A stretch of 64,000 nucleotides of DNA, from the NCBI GenBank assembly GCA_946902875.1, contig OX336355.1, positions 9,259,347-9,323,346 of the forward strand, given 5' to 3'. The stretch comes from Nematopogon swammerdamellus (taxonomy: Eukaryota; Arthropoda; Insecta; Lepidoptera; Adelidae). The translations under genes and the position numbers were made by a program. This document shows positions 1-11,073 of the stretch, piece after piece (position 1 is the stretch's first letter; each line of letters opens with the position of its first letter). The notes beneath the pieces are model-generated. The model saw only the letters and a list, made by a program, of their open reading frames with translations. It did not search any database and was not told where the DNA came from.

Positions 1-2
1 AA

Positions 3-913
3 AGGTTCGAGGAAGGAGGGAGGACGTACCTTCGTTGGAACCTCACCATGCCTAGGAGAAATGTTCCGTTTAAAGTGAGTCTATCATCACATCTATCGTT
101 GTAAACTCTAATAGGTATGAATATAGTGCAAAGCATTTGAACTTTGAGATTGGAACTTTCAATATCACGAATGCAAAACATGGGGGTGGGACGCAAAATC
201 CTAATATACCCAGCTTCCCATAATTAGGCCTCAACGCGTAAGACAGACGTGGCATCCTCGCGGATATAAGTGACGTTTCTTTACAAGGTCAACCTTTTAC
301 TTCAGGTACACTTCATGATCTCAATGACTGAGAATAACGTCTCAAAGAAAGTGTACGAAAATGACGGAATAGCGTGCCAGCACTTCGTGCCAAGGGCTAT
401 TTTGACTCTCAGCAACTTCAACCTGGACGAAAGCACCGGATGCGGTATCAATAAGGTAGATATATAATTTTTAATTTTCGCTTTTTTTACCGCGCGTGCT
501 CTCTTGCCTAGCACTTCTATTCCCCAACGGTTATTGTCGTTCCCCCTGGAGGATATTACTGACACACTGCCATTTGAGAATGATACTGCGTGGATTGCGA
601 AATCAACCACTTTCGTGCTATTTCCAATTTATTTGTTGTACTTTAGCGGGCGCACGCATTCAAGCATTAATTCACTTTGGTTCAGTGGTCCACTACGAAT
701 TCAAAACTTATATTATTTTAATGTTTGCCAAACTTCCAGGGTTTCTACCACAGCGCAAAATTGGACGCTGACTACTTGGCGCATTTGATGTCCAAGGTGA
801 TGCCATACGGAGAGTATATGATGCGACAAGAATGGTACGTCCCAAGAGGGGTTGTCACGTGCCATGAGTTCGTCTGCCGGGCGGTGCCTATTAAGAAGGA
901 TAAAAATAAATGA
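3..913 (+). CDS. 3' half of a three-exon small protein gene (possible DUF1091/MD-2-like secreted protein)
   Basis: Three exons join in phase 0: 3-74 (donor AAA|GTGAGT), 306-455 (acceptor cttcag, donor AAG|GTAGAT) and 740-913 (acceptor cttccag), ending in TGA at 911-913. The gene's 5' end lies outside the window. The 131 visible residues contain RTYLRWNLTMP in the first exon, a Cys in GIACQHF, then GCGINK joined to GFYHSAKLDADY, PYGEYMMRQEWY and CHEFVCRAV near the C-terminus. The layout (Cys, short spacer, C-G-x-x-K-G-x-Y, then P-x-G-E-Y and aromatic strand) resembles insect DUF1091/MD-2-related lipid-recognition proteins, but this is from memory of the family pattern and is tentative. Canonical splice sites and consistent phase support a real gene. 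A different exon around 508-620 is also open but would end at TGA in phase 0, so it was treated as intron. Confidence 0.55.
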
Positions 914-966
914 TAAGACCAGAAACGAAGATCCACTTGAAGCTTTGAGCGCTTGAGAACAGCTAA

Positions 967-978
967 AATAAAAATAAA
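967..978 (+). terminator. tandem AATAAA polyadenylation signals
   Basis: Two AATAAA hexamers, 967-972 and 973-978, stand about 55 bases after the stop codon of the gene ending at 913, the usual place for a 3' end signal. Confidence 0.5.
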
Positions 979-1326
979 TCACATTGCAAAGAAACAACAG
1001 ATGGTGATTGGACGTTAATTATTTATTTTATGTTTTTATAATAAAAAAACTCTGATGCTGAACTCAACAAAACTTGTTCATATCTAAGGTACCAACAGAT
1101 TCAGGTGCAAAATCTTAATTCTTTCTTGAATATTAGTTTAGAAAAGAACCCAAAGTAAAGAGACCACAACTACGACTGATGTGGACTTCATGGATCCGAA
1201 AGCAAACAATTTAAAGGAAGATATGAAATGTAGCAAGCTCTGCTGACCCACCCTATCCAGTTAAATAACGTTGAAACATTAATCTAAAATTGTTTACTCA
1301 GTGGTCAAAATTTAATGTAAACTCAC

Positions 1327-1513
1327 CAGGACTCAAGGAGTATGAGAGTTTCTTAGCGAAGTTCGTCAGTCGTACAGCCAGGATGATGAAAGGGAACCCC
1401 ACCAGCTGCACGGGCAGCTCAAAGGCGGCCTGCTGGCAGGATACCTCTCGCGTTTGCTGCAGTCCTAGTACCGCTAGCATCGCCAGCACTACGTACAACT
1501 TCTTCACTTCCAT
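1327..1513 (-). CDS. first coding exon with signal peptide, unrecognised protein
   Basis: Read leftwards from ATG at 1513 (context aaaATGg), the exon encodes a typical signal peptide: MEVKK, a hydrophobic core [12 protein letters not shown], then [10 protein letters not shown]. It continues through a second hydrophobic stretch ([11 protein letters not shown]) and KKLSYSLSP. It ends at a strong donor, CTG|GTGAGT, at 1327, in phase 1 (187 nt). Upstream of the ATG is a pyrimidine/A-rich leader. The next exon was not found between 1 and 1326, so it may lie beyond the left edge. In that case the plus-strand gene at 3-913 would sit inside this gene's intron. The protein family was not recognised. 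Confidence 0.5.
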
Positions 1514-2270
1514 TTTGGATTAGACTGTTCTTTCGTTGTTTGTTTGCACTGGTTATAACTGGCGTTGCACAATCTATCGTTTTGTTTTATTTCTTCTTTT
1601 TTTTTAATGCCCGTTGAAACAAAACGCAAAACACTCACTGCGCGTTCACAGTTCCACGAGAGCTGTAATAAAATTGAGAGTTTGACGTAATAGATCTCAA
1701 ACGCGCGAGCGGCTCGACGGCCGAGTATCGAATACCGAAATCGCTTTCACTACAAAACGCGATTAAGATGATATTACGGAAACCATGAAGTTCCGTCCCA
1801 TTAGAGATTGTGTAAGGCGAGCGAAAGTCATGCGGATTATTGTCATGCTTGCACTTGCATGTGATTTGTAATATGGCAAGCAAGTGGTGAGCTGGGACTA
1901 ATTGGAAATTAATTTTACATCCGGCTGTTGCAACTAATGACGTTTTAGATACTTTGAGATGTTTGCTCTACATTATTTTGTTGGGGTGTTATAATTATAA
2001 CAAAGGTGGGGAGGACATAATGACAAACTTAGTGTTTCTAATGACATATAAATGTATTGTGTACAAAATATATATTAATTCTAAAGACATATAATTAGTT
2101 AAGATTAGATGATTCAGAAGTTCAAGTGCACAACTTTTTTACAGATCTCGATTGTTAGGGTTTATAGGGCACCGCTCGGGCGACCGTCGAACCAGACAAT
2201 ATTTTCTACCTGTAGACGTAGGTATATTTAATTAATCTTATTTTATGATGTTTTAATTTTTTATATGTTA
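1514..2270. other. intergenic, upstream of the signal-peptide exon
   Basis: AT-rich sequence with no convincing gene. The part near 1514-1640 should hold the promoter and 5' UTR of the minus-strand gene, but no TATA box or initiator could be fixed with confidence. Confidence 0.35.
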
Positions 2271-2274
2271 GTAC

Positions 2275-2403
2275 TAAGCATGTACTCGCTTTTTATATTG
2301 CTTCATTAGATAAATGAAAAGCCGAAAATGTAGAGAAAAAATACATCCCGACCAGGATTCGAATTTACATTTTCGGCGTTGCATTTATCTAATGAAGCAA
2401 TCT
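2275..2403. repeat. long hairpin repeat, copy 1
   Basis: After a leader TAGTACTAAGCATGTACTCG, the stretch attgcttcattagataaatg is mirrored by catttatctaatgaagcaat at about 2383-2402, with a second paired block gccgaaaatgta / tacattttcggc. The loop holds tacatcccgaccaggatt. A related hairpin with the same leader and loop lies at 55810-55955. Confidence 0.7.
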
Positions 2404-3130
2404 TATTATAGTTTAATTTGTATTCTGTATTTTCATTAATAATAAATGGGTCAATTATATCGGCAAAGAAAAAATCCCCATTGGATTGTTATCTGTTTAA
2501 AATATTACAAACAAAAACTTACGTCTCACACGCACAATTAATTGCACTTCTCCCACATCCGAAAGTTAAGCTAAGATAAAAAAGAACTCATACATTTTTC
2601 GTTTTAAAATTGTGCATAGAATAGAATCAATATTATTTCCTTACGTCTATACGTACTTACTTAAGCCCTCTTCAATTCAGAACTAAAATAAACAGTAATG
2701 AAAACTAACAATAAGTCATGCTTGTGTAATAATATGACACCTGCCTGTGGCGTTTAGTTACATAACCATATTATGTGCATTTCCATACAATAGTCTTATG
2801 AATAGAGATTTCAACTGGTGTATAAACTTCGCTGGGAAGACTTTTAAAAACTATTCAAAGACAATTCTTCAATCTTTCATTCAAAAACAAATCTTAATTG
2901 GCGTCATTAACGTACCTCGACTGCGACAATTTGCATAATTATTATGTGTTTTGGTTTGGGAAATCAGTTGAAACGTTTAATATAGTTAAAGTCACACATT
3001 ATTGTTTGTAACGAGTTGTGCATTCATAAGTGAAAAAAATATACATGGAAAACAATACAAGAATGCAGTGACAATGTAATGAATGACTAATGAATTACAT
3101 ATGTAATTAAGTTTAAAATAGTGTTTTGAT
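2404..3130. other. AT-rich intergenic sequence
   Basis: No gene, RNA or repeat recognised. Short open frames here have no coding character. Confidence 0.4.
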
Positions 3131-3576
3131 TTTTTTTATGTAAACCAGCATGGGTGGCTAATGGTGCAGTCGACAGAGCCAAAATCAACTCTCCTCGCGA
3201 AACCACGCTCAGTTAGGTGCCATGCCAGCAGATTTGCGGACTGTTGCTAGGCTGTCTAGCCCGTTAATACGACGCTTGAGGACACCCAGGTTAAAGGATC
3301 AGGAAATACACTCGCCGGAAGACAGTTCCACACTCTAGCGGTGAGACAAAGAAACGATTTAGAGAACCGGTGGGTTCTCAAAAGCCCAATGTCAACCACA
3401 AAAGGGTGCTGAGTCTCTCTGCGACGAGAGATGCGGAGATAGGACGGGTGGCAGGGAATAAGGGATGCTAGTTCCACAGAGCAGCATCCATTTTGCGCCA
3501 TTTTCGGCCAATATAGCGCGATATTAAAACCCAACACCAATGCCATTTTAATAAATACACATTTCATTGAACACAA
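3131..3576 (-). pseudogene. LINE reverse-transcriptase C-terminus with 3' tail (LINE-F)
   Basis: Reading leftwards, the frame contains HPFVVDIGLLRTHRFSKSFL, then TARVWNCLPASVFP. This is the C-terminal block common to lepidopteran CR1/Jockey-like LINEs (basic patch, RF-x-KSFL, W-x-x-LP-x-SVFP). It continues through TGYTAY and ERGFARRVDFGSVDC to the element's 3' end, which finishes ggtttacataaaaaaa (read on the minus strand). The copy is 5'-truncated, as usual for LINEs. The same 3' end appears in plus orientation at 29393-29562 and as a scrap near 38035-38070. Its tail resembles the tail of SINE-A, suggesting that this LINE family could supply the machinery for that SINE. Confidence 0.7.
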
Positions 3577-3799
3577 TTATGTAGATCGCCTTGAAATTAA
3601 ATTAATATGAACTGATTAACTCTATAACATGTAGGTATACCAGACGGCATATAACTTGGACTGCAGTAGCCGATTTTAGGGTATCTTTGGTGGAGGGCGC
3701 GGGATGCGACGGCGGGGTTAGCGCCTGCAAATCGCGTGATTGGTTGGCCAGTAACCCGCCTCCCTCCACACCGCGCGCGCGCGCCGTTCGCGCCCAAAC

Positions 3800-3967
3800 A
3801 GCGGTCGAAACGTCTATGTAAATAGTTCGTATTTTCCGTCCAGTTCAGTGTAGCCGGCACGACCGAAGGGAAACACTGACCTAGGCATCCATTTCACCAA
3901 GTTGTTGTGGGCTGACATCACGAAGTTACAATGTAGCCAACAGTGTCAGTTTTCATTAAAAAAAATG
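3800..3967 (+). repeat. SINE-B, 3' half
   Basis: Begins at ggtcgaaacg and runs through CAGTTCAGTGTAGCCGGC, the gggctgacatcacg block and the terminal gtcagttttcattaaaaaa. It lacks the 5S/tRNA-like head. Confidence 0.8.
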
Positions 3968-4284
3968 TATATAACCTAACACTATATTGGCCTAAGTGGT
4001 ATTTCCCTGCGGCAGAACGATTAGTTCGCGAAACCTAGAGTTGAGCAACGGCCGTAGGAGCCTTGGGGTTTGCGTAACACTCGTATGATTGTACCGCCAG
4101 TATCGTCGACGAAGTTGCAACAGGTCACGTATACGCTTCCAATGGCGACTTAGACACTTTCGACAGAATCGTTACGGATGGACCTTTTCACCTCACAGTC
4201 AATAGGTTACATTTTTTATATAGTTAATACTTTATATATTACTAGCTGAGCCCGCGGCTCCGCTCGCGTGAAATTCGTATTCCA

Positions 4285-4560
4285 AAGAAGAATGTAAGTA
4301 ACTAAGGGCGAAGCCGAAGGCCGAGCTGCGTTCAGGTAATCGATAAACCTTCTTGAAGAAGGTTCTAAAAGAGGCCGAAGGCCGAGCTACTTTCAGGTAA
4401 ACGATAAATCTTTCTCAAATAAAGGAAGTAAGTAAGGGCGAGGCCGAAGGCCGAGCTGCGTTCAGGAAGACGATAAACCTTCTGGAAGAAAGGAAGGAAC
4501 TAAGTGCGAGGCCGAAGGCCGAGCTGCGTTCAGGTAAACCAAAAACCCTCTTCCACCTTC
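4285..4560 (-). repeat. left minisatellite array (four units)
   Basis: gccgaaggccgagct recurs at 4313, 4373, 4443 and 4511, spaced 60-70 bases, each followed by gcgttcagg or a variant. It is the reverse complement of the right-hand array. The same array recurs at 6583-6858. Confidence 0.85.
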
Positions 4561-4689
4561 GGGCCTCGCCCTTAAAGACTTCCTTTCTTCGATAGAATAT
4601 AATATCGTTTACTCAATCTATTTATTTCATAAAAATAAAAAAGTAATATTAATAACTAAAGAATTAAACCTACCTAAGAAACATTAAAA

Positions 4690-5140
4690 TAACTATCAAA
4701 ACGGGCATTTTCAAATGTTCTTAGAGCACTTGCGGCATTACCCCGCTGGATGGCAAGGCTTACCCTTTGAATGAAGTACATAAACCCTTGATGGCGGGAC
4801 ACCAGTTGCGTCAACCAGCTCAAGCCTCGTTTGGCTTCACTGCTCCACGGACCGAGGGTTTCAACCCAAACGCAACAAATTCGAAATCTTGAATTATATT
4901 TCTATATTTGCTGCGTTTGAGGCTCTCCGCCCCAGCCTCGGCCGCGCCAGCCGCTCTTGAAGATGTCCTAACGTGACTTGGAGCCAATGTGAGAACAAAA
5001 GTGGCGTCCCACATCAAAGAACTACCCTTAGTCCATGGCACTAAGGTGATAGCATCGGGCCTCTTTACATCCAGCCGGGAATAACCGCGAGGTTCTAGGA
5101 TGCACGGTATATTTGCCGTTAGAAGCGTGGACTTTATAAT
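4690..5140 (-). pseudogene. retrotransposon polymerase C-terminal fragment, frameshifted
   Basis: Leftward frames read PWTKGSSLMWDATFVLTLAP, then SHVRTSS, ESLKRSKYRN and FEFVAFG. After a frameshift near 4830 they read YFIQRVSLAIQRGNAASALR and end DSYFNVS. The same C-terminal domain (AIQRGNAAS, DSFDNYFNIV) is seen at 30030-30390, so this is a decayed member of a retroelement family. The pattern 'W-D-x-T ... DTLAPSH ... KYx-L ... IQRGNAAS' is widespread in animal genomes as polymerase-associated repeat proteins; the LINE class was not determined. An identical copy lies at 6988-7438. Confidence 0.6.
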
Positions 5141-5189
5141 AAAATTTAAATTAAATTAACTCAATCTTAATATTAATTAACTTTATTCG

Positions 5190-5720
5190 AGATGGTTTAG
5201 CTTCTTCCTGAACGCAGCTCGGCCTTCGGCCTCGCCATTAGTTACTTGCTTTCTTCGAGATGGTTTATCATTTGTCAGAACGTAGCTCGGCCTTCGGCCT
5301 CGCCTTAGTTGCTTACTTTCTTCAAGATGGTTTAGCTTCTTCCTGAACGCAGCTCGGCCTTCGGCCTCGCCCTTAGTTACTTGCTTTCTTCGAGATGGTT
5401 TTTCAATTATCCGAACGTAGCTCGGCCTTCGGCCTCGCCTTAGTTACTTACTTTCTTCAAGATGGTTTAGCTTCTTCCTGAACGCAGCTCGGCCTGCGGC
5501 CTCGCCCATAGTTACTTACTTTCTTCGAGAAGGTTTATGGTCTTCCAGAATAGAGCTCGGCCTTCAGCCTCGCCCTTAGTTACTTACTTTCTTCAAGAAT
5601 GTTTTTCTTCTTCCTGAACTCAGCTCCGCCTTCCGCCTCGCCCTTAGTTACTTTCATCGAGAAAGAATATCGTTTACGTGAGCGCAGATCCGCCTTCGGG
5701 CCCGCCTTACGTTACTTACT
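5190..5720 (+). repeat. right minisatellite array (eight units of about 68 bp)
   Basis: agctcggccttcggcctcg or a variant recurs at 5216, 5284, 5351, 5419, 5486, 5554, 5622 and 5686, spacing 64-68 bases. The remainder of each unit is ttagttactt.ctttcttc.agatggttt. The identical array recurs at 7488-8018. Confidence 0.9.
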
Positions 5721-6544
5721 TTTTAGTTACTTACTTTATTTTTTTTTAATACGAATTTCACGCGAGCGAAGCCGCGGGCAACAGATATATAAATTTTATT
5801 GCACCAATGACAGCGACATAACTTCGACTTTCAATTATTATTTTTATTTATCAAACAATTTGTCACCGGCCAGCTCACGTCGAGATGACAGCTCTCGGTT
5901 GTCAACATGACATTTAAAATTGTTTTTTTACCTTTACTTTGGATTACGTGATTTTTATTATATTTTTTAATTATTATGTTCATCCGGGATATACACTGTC
6001 ACTATAAAAAGTTTCGTCAAATTCCGTTCAGTGGTTTTTGCGAGATGCGCGTACAAATAGACATTTTTGCATTTACGATTTTATGATATGTATAGAAAGA
6101 ATAGATATGTATAGACTATTGTGTTCAAGTTATAAAAAAGAAGAACTGTCATTTTCGTTGTATCTACTTATTTTTTAGTTTCGAATGAATATTTTATTCA
6201 AATTGTATTTGCTGCCAGTTCTCAAGATATAATTATGTACTTTGGACTACGTGATTTTAAACGTTCAATCATGTTTATAATTGTAAATTTTTTTTTATTT
6301 TTGTTATTTTTTTTTACGTATTATGTTAACCCGGCATATAAACTGCCACTATACAAAGTTTCGTCTAATTCCGTTCAGTGGTTTTTGCGTGATGCGCGTA
6401 CAGACAAACAAACAAACAAACAAAAATTTTAAAAACTGTTCTAACATGTTCAGTATCTCATTTTAAGCCACCCTGGTTAGTTTTTTTCCGAATACATTCA
6501 ATGTACAGACTTTCTTACCTCTACGATTTTATTATATGTATAGA

Positions 6545-8842
6545 TGAGCCCGCGGCTCCGCTCGCGTGAAATTCGTATTCCAAAGAAGAATGTAAGTAAC
6601 TAAGGGCGAAGCCGAAGGCCGAGCTGCGTTCAGGTAATCGATAAACCTTCTTGAAGAAGGTTCTAAAAGAGGCCGAAGGCCGAGCTACTTTCAGGTAAAC
6701 GATAAATCTTTCTCAAATAAAGGAAGTAAGTAAGGGCGAGGCCGAAGGCCGAGCTGCGTTCAGGAAGACGATAAACCTTCTGGAAGAAAGGAAGGAACTA
6801 AGTGCGAGGCCGAAGGCCGAGCTGCGTTCAGGTAAACCAAAAACCCTCTTCCACCTTCGGGCCTCGCCCTTAAAGACTTCCTTTCTTCGATAGAATATAA
6901 TATCGTTTACTCAATCTATTTATTTCATAAAAATAAAAAAGTAATATTAATAACTAAAGAATTAAACCTACCTAAGAAACATTAAAATAACTATCAAAAC
7001 GGGCATTTTCAAATGTTCTTAGAGCACTTGCGGCATTACCCCGCTGGATGGCAAGGCTTACCCTTTGAATGAAGTACATAAACCCTTGATGGCGGGACAC
7101 CAGTTGCGTCAACCAGCTCAAGCCTCGTTTGGCTTCACTGCTCCACGGACCGAGGGTTTCAACCCAAACGCAACAAATTCGAAATCTTGAATTATATTTC
7201 TATATTTGCTGCGTTTGAGGCTCTCCGCCCCAGCCTCGGCCGCGCCAGCCGCTCTTGAAGATGTCCTAACGTGACTTGGAGCCAATGTGAGAACAAAAGT
7301 GGCGTCCCACATCAAAGAACTACCCTTAGTCCATGGCACTAAGGTGATAGCATCGGGCCTCTTTACATCCAGCCGGGAATAACCGCGAGGTTCTAGGATG
7401 CACGGTATATTTGCCGTTAGAAGCGTGGACTTTATAATAAAATTTAAATTAAATTAACTCAATCTTAATATTAATTAACTTTATTCGAGATGGTTTAGCT
7501 TCTTCCTGAACGCAGCTCGGCCTTCGGCCTCGCCATTAGTTACTTGCTTTCTTCGAGATGGTTTATCATTTGTCAGAACGTAGCTCGGCCTTCGGCCTCG
7601 CCTTAGTTGCTTACTTTCTTCAAGATGGTTTAGCTTCTTCCTGAACGCAGCTCGGCCTTCGGCCTCGCCCTTAGTTACTTGCTTTCTTCGAGATGGTTTT
7701 TCAATTATCCGAACGTAGCTCGGCCTTCGGCCTCGCCTTAGTTACTTACTTTCTTCAAGATGGTTTAGCTTCTTCCTGAACGCAGCTCGGCCTGCGGCCT
7801 CGCCCATAGTTACTTACTTTCTTCGAGAAGGTTTATGGTCTTCCAGAATAGAGCTCGGCCTTCAGCCTCGCCCTTAGTTACTTACTTTCTTCAAGAATGT
7901 TTTTCTTCTTCCTGAACTCAGCTCCGCCTTCCGCCTCGCCCTTAGTTACTTTCATCGAGAAAGAATATCGTTTACGTGAGCGCAGATCCGCCTTCGGGCC
8001 CGCCTTACGTTACTTACTTTTTAGTTACTTACTTTATTTTTTTTTAATACGAATTTCACGCGAGCGAAGCCGCGGGCAACAGATATATAAATTTTATTGC
8101 ACCAATGACAGCGACATAACTTCGACTTTCAATTATTATTTTTATTTATCAAACAATTTGTCACCGGCCAGCTCACGTCGAGATGACAGCTCTCGGTTGT
8201 CAACATGACATTTAAAATTGTTTTTTTACCTTTACTTTGGATTACGTGATTTTTATTATATTTTTTAATTATTATGTTCATCCGGGATATACACTGTCAC
8301 TATAAAAAGTTTCGTCAAATTCCGTTCAGTGGTTTTTGCGAGATGCGCGTACAAATAGACATTTTTGCATTTACGATTTTATGATATGTATAGAAAGAAT
8401 AGATATGTATAGACTATTGTGTTCAAGTTATAAAAAAGAAGAACTGTCATTTTCGTTGTATCTACTTATTTTTTAGTTTCGAATGAATATTTTATTCAAA
8501 TTGTATTTGCTGCCAGTTCTCAAGATATAATTATGTACTTTGGACTACGTGATTTTAAACGTTCAATCATGTTTATAATTGTAAATTTTTTTTTATTTTT
8601 GTTATTTTTTTTTACGTATTATGTTAACCCGGCATATAAACTGCCACTATACAAAGTTTCGTCTAATTCCGTTCAGTGGTTTTTGCGTGATGCGCGTACA
8701 GACAAACAAACAAACAAACAAAAATTTTAAAAACTGTTCTAACATGTTCAGTATCTCATTTTAAGCCACCCTGGTTAGTTTTTTTCCGAATACATTCAAT
8801 GTACAGACTTTCTTACCTCTACGATTTTATTATATGTATAGA
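6545..8842. repeat. 2298-bp foldback repeat unit, copy 2
   Basis: A direct head-to-tail copy of 4247-6544 with a constant offset of 2298. All lines compared by eye, including three open frames, are identical. Its LINE fragment is at 6988-7438 (-) and its arrays at 6583-6858 and 7488-8018. Such identity points to a very recent duplication or an assembly artefact. Confidence 0.9.
6988..7438 (-). pseudogene. retrotransposon polymerase fragment in repeat copy 2
   Basis: Identical to the fragment at 4690-5140, including the frameshift after FEFVAFG. Confidence 0.6.
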
Positions 8843-8931
8843 TAGATGTTTTGAATGTAAATAATGTATGTGAGCATGTGTCCATGTATAAATATTATTT
8901 ATTGAACACCAGTAAACATATATATGTATAT

Positions 8932-9222
8932 ACTAGATATTTTGCCCGCGGTTTCGCTCGCGTGAAATTTGTATTTAAAAAGAAGAAAGTAAGTAAGCCC
9001 GCTACTGTACAATTTTTTCGGCGCGCGAAACAATTCGGTTTGTATGAGAGCCACATCTTAGCGTAACCGGAACTGAATTTTATTTAGCCTATCCTGTGTC
9101 CCGTAATAGTAAAATGTGCTTGTACTAAGTTTCATCTAATTCGGATGATCGGTTTAAGAGTTATGGAGGATCATACATATATACATACGAGTACATACAG
9201 AAAAGATTTCTAAAAATCGTCA
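8932..9222 (+). repeat. repeat G (gcccgcgg...cgctcgcg family), copy 1
   Basis: Starts gcccgcggtttcgctcgcg, passes through agcctatcctgtgtcccg and cggtttaagagttatggagg, and ends near gatttctaaaaatcg. The reverse-oriented relative is at 61172-61402. The start motif also opens the 2298-bp units. Class unknown; this motif is very common in Lepidoptera. Confidence 0.75.
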
Positions 9223-9289
9223 ATTTAGTTTTAGTATCATACATAGAGTCTACAAACGCAGTATTTCATAAAACAAAGTAAGTTACTCC

Positions 9290-9535
9290 TGAGTCCAACA
9301 ATGCTGTATTTATCATCATAAATAAAGATAATCAAACAAACATAATAACATTAAAACTATATATTAAATTAATACTAAACTAAACTACTTATAATAATAA
9401 ACTGAGTAATACAATATAAAAAAATATACCTAAATAAAACAAAACAACAAAATATACCTAACTAAAACAAAACAAACTTACTAAGAATATAATAAATCCT
9501 CCTCAAGCCCTGAGGTTACTCCTTGACCATCCCTT
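9290..9535 (-). repeat. repeat H, minus copy
   Basis: The segment ending aataaatcctcctcaagcc is the reverse complement of 31925-32070, including the aaacaaaac and actaaactactt runs. It is probably the 3' untranslated end of a LINE, but no coding part is attached. Confidence 0.6.
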
Positions 9536-10130
9536 ACAGATTTATTATTAGTATTGATATATATTACATACCCATATATATGTATACATAATATAATAGA
9601 CTTATATTTATGTACCTACATTATTCATCGGGACTGGTTTGATGAATGACAAGTGAGAGAAGAGGCAAGTTATAAGATAGTTAAGTATGTCTATGGATTA
9701 GTAAGTATACACGGATTAGAATTAAAAGATAATTTGAATTACTGCAAAATGGCTTTTTAATAGATGTAATATCACCGCATGTTAACCTTATGCATGTTAT
9801 TATCCAGACGCGCTTGTATGAAGATGGTTAACTAGTCTGTTTAAACTACATATGTTATAGGTGATGCCAAATTCCATAAAAAAATTAACACTTTCCACGC
9901 AATCTAAAATAACCAAATCGCTTCAAGCAAATGTTGTATTTAGACGCTCGGGCTCTAATTTCACGGGGATCAAGCTGCAAACATTTTCACGTATATTTAA
10001 ACACACGCGAACCGAACATTAGTAACGTACAAACATTTATTTGAAGTCTTTTGAAATGGATTTACTCTTACAAGGAAGTGGTCTAAAAGCCGGCTAGAAC
10101 TAAAAAAACGCTACAGCGATGCTGAAGCTT
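9536..10130. other. AT-rich intergenic sequence
   Basis: Nothing recognised besides simple AT-rich sequence. Confidence 0.35.
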
Positions 10131-10137
10131 TTTTTAT

Positions 10138-10482
10138 AGAAAGCGCGACATATTGCGCCGAGACACCCGTAAGGTGTCTAACGACGCCCATTGACATTCG
10201 GTCGAATGTGGGGGTGGCGAATGCCATGCCGGCCTGACAGGTGCCCGTTCATGCCGCTCTTGAAGGACCCGAGACTGTACTTGGGAGGAAATATTTTGTG
10301 AACTATGCTCACTCCGCTCGCGTGAAGAATATCATGATATTAATAATATATCCTATGACCATTCGAACATAAGTCAGATTGCACCGAACTACGGCATAGA
10401 AAGCGACATGTGGCGCCAAGGTGTCTAAGGACGCCAATGGACATTCGGTCGTACGCGGGGATTGCGAATGCCATGCCGTGCC
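10138..10482. repeat. two diverged direct repeats related to repeat C
   Basis: atagaaagcgcgacat... at 10138-10236 and atagaaagcgacatgtgg... at 10397-10482 share aaggtgtcta, acattcggtcg and cgaatgccatgcc, 260 bases apart. The block gacacc..aaggtgtctaacgacgccca is the reverse complement of the end of the repeat C copy at 21625-21700. Confidence 0.6.
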
Positions 10483-10699
10483 TATTTACCCCAATTGAGC
10501 CGTTCAGTTATATGTGAACGTATTGACAGCAGACGTTGCATATTCTAATAAGAGCTGGTCTCGTGGCTTCATATATCATGTGCAACAAAACATCAGTGAG
10601 AACGCCATGCGAATTCATTGAGGAGTTCTCGACTTATAAATCCAGAATCGACAACGGCGCGTCGTCGCGTCGGTTAGCGCACAGTAGCTGATTTTTCAA

Positions 10700-10992
10700 A
10701 GAACTAACGTAATCGACATTGCTAAGAAAATAAGCAAGCTGAAGTGGCAGTGGGCTGGGCACATCGTCGTAGCCCCGGCAACCGATGGGGTAGACGGGTG
10801 CTCGAATGGAGGCCACGTACAAGCAAACGTAGCGTGGGACGCCCCCCGGCTAGGTGGACAGATGACGTAATAAAGGTTATATAAGTCAATGGGACTGGTA
10901 TGATGAGAAGAGCGGAAGACCGCGTGTGGTGGCGTGCCTTGGGAGAGGCTATGTCCAGCAGTGGATCGATACAGGCTGATGATGAAGCTGAT
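10700..10992 (+). pseudogene. LINE polymerase C-terminal remnant
   Basis: Frames read IDIAKKISKLKWQWAGHIV, then, with frameshifts, a block matching RWGRRVLEW, RSVGRPPARWTDDVIK and GYVQQWID. These are the closing motifs of a common lepidopteran endonuclease/reverse transcriptase LINE (K-W-x-WAGHI, GRPP-x-RW-x-DD, VQQW). It ends in a gatgatga-type tail. Short scraps of the same 3' end occur at 22938-23006 (-) and 23180-23232 (+). Confidence 0.8.
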
Positions 10993-11073
10993 TTTTCGCT
11001 GATTAGGAAGGGAACTAAGTAAAGCACAGTCCCAAACTCTTATAAGTTAAAATAATTGCGGAATTATCAGATG

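Larger units (their letters stand above)
4247..6544. repeat. 2298-bp foldback repeat unit, copy 1
   Basis: The unit starts TGAGCCCGCGGCTCCGCTCG and ends at tatatgtataga. In order it holds a left minisatellite array (4285-4560), a dead LINE fragment on the minus strand (4690-5140), a right minisatellite array in the opposite orientation (5190-5720), an inverted copy of the unit's own start (about 5750-5790), and two diverged copies of a tail with ttcagtggtttttgcg at 5935-6110 and 6235-6430. A second copy follows with no spacer. No reading frame in it looks functional. Confidence 0.85.

Noticed and set aside
5599..5910. 103-codon plus-strand gene
   Set aside because: Reads the minisatellite and the repeat G end; duplicated with the 2298-bp unit.
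4247..8842. Helitron identity for the 2298-bp unit
   Set aside because: No TC start with CTRR end and hairpin, and no insertion between A and T could be shown.
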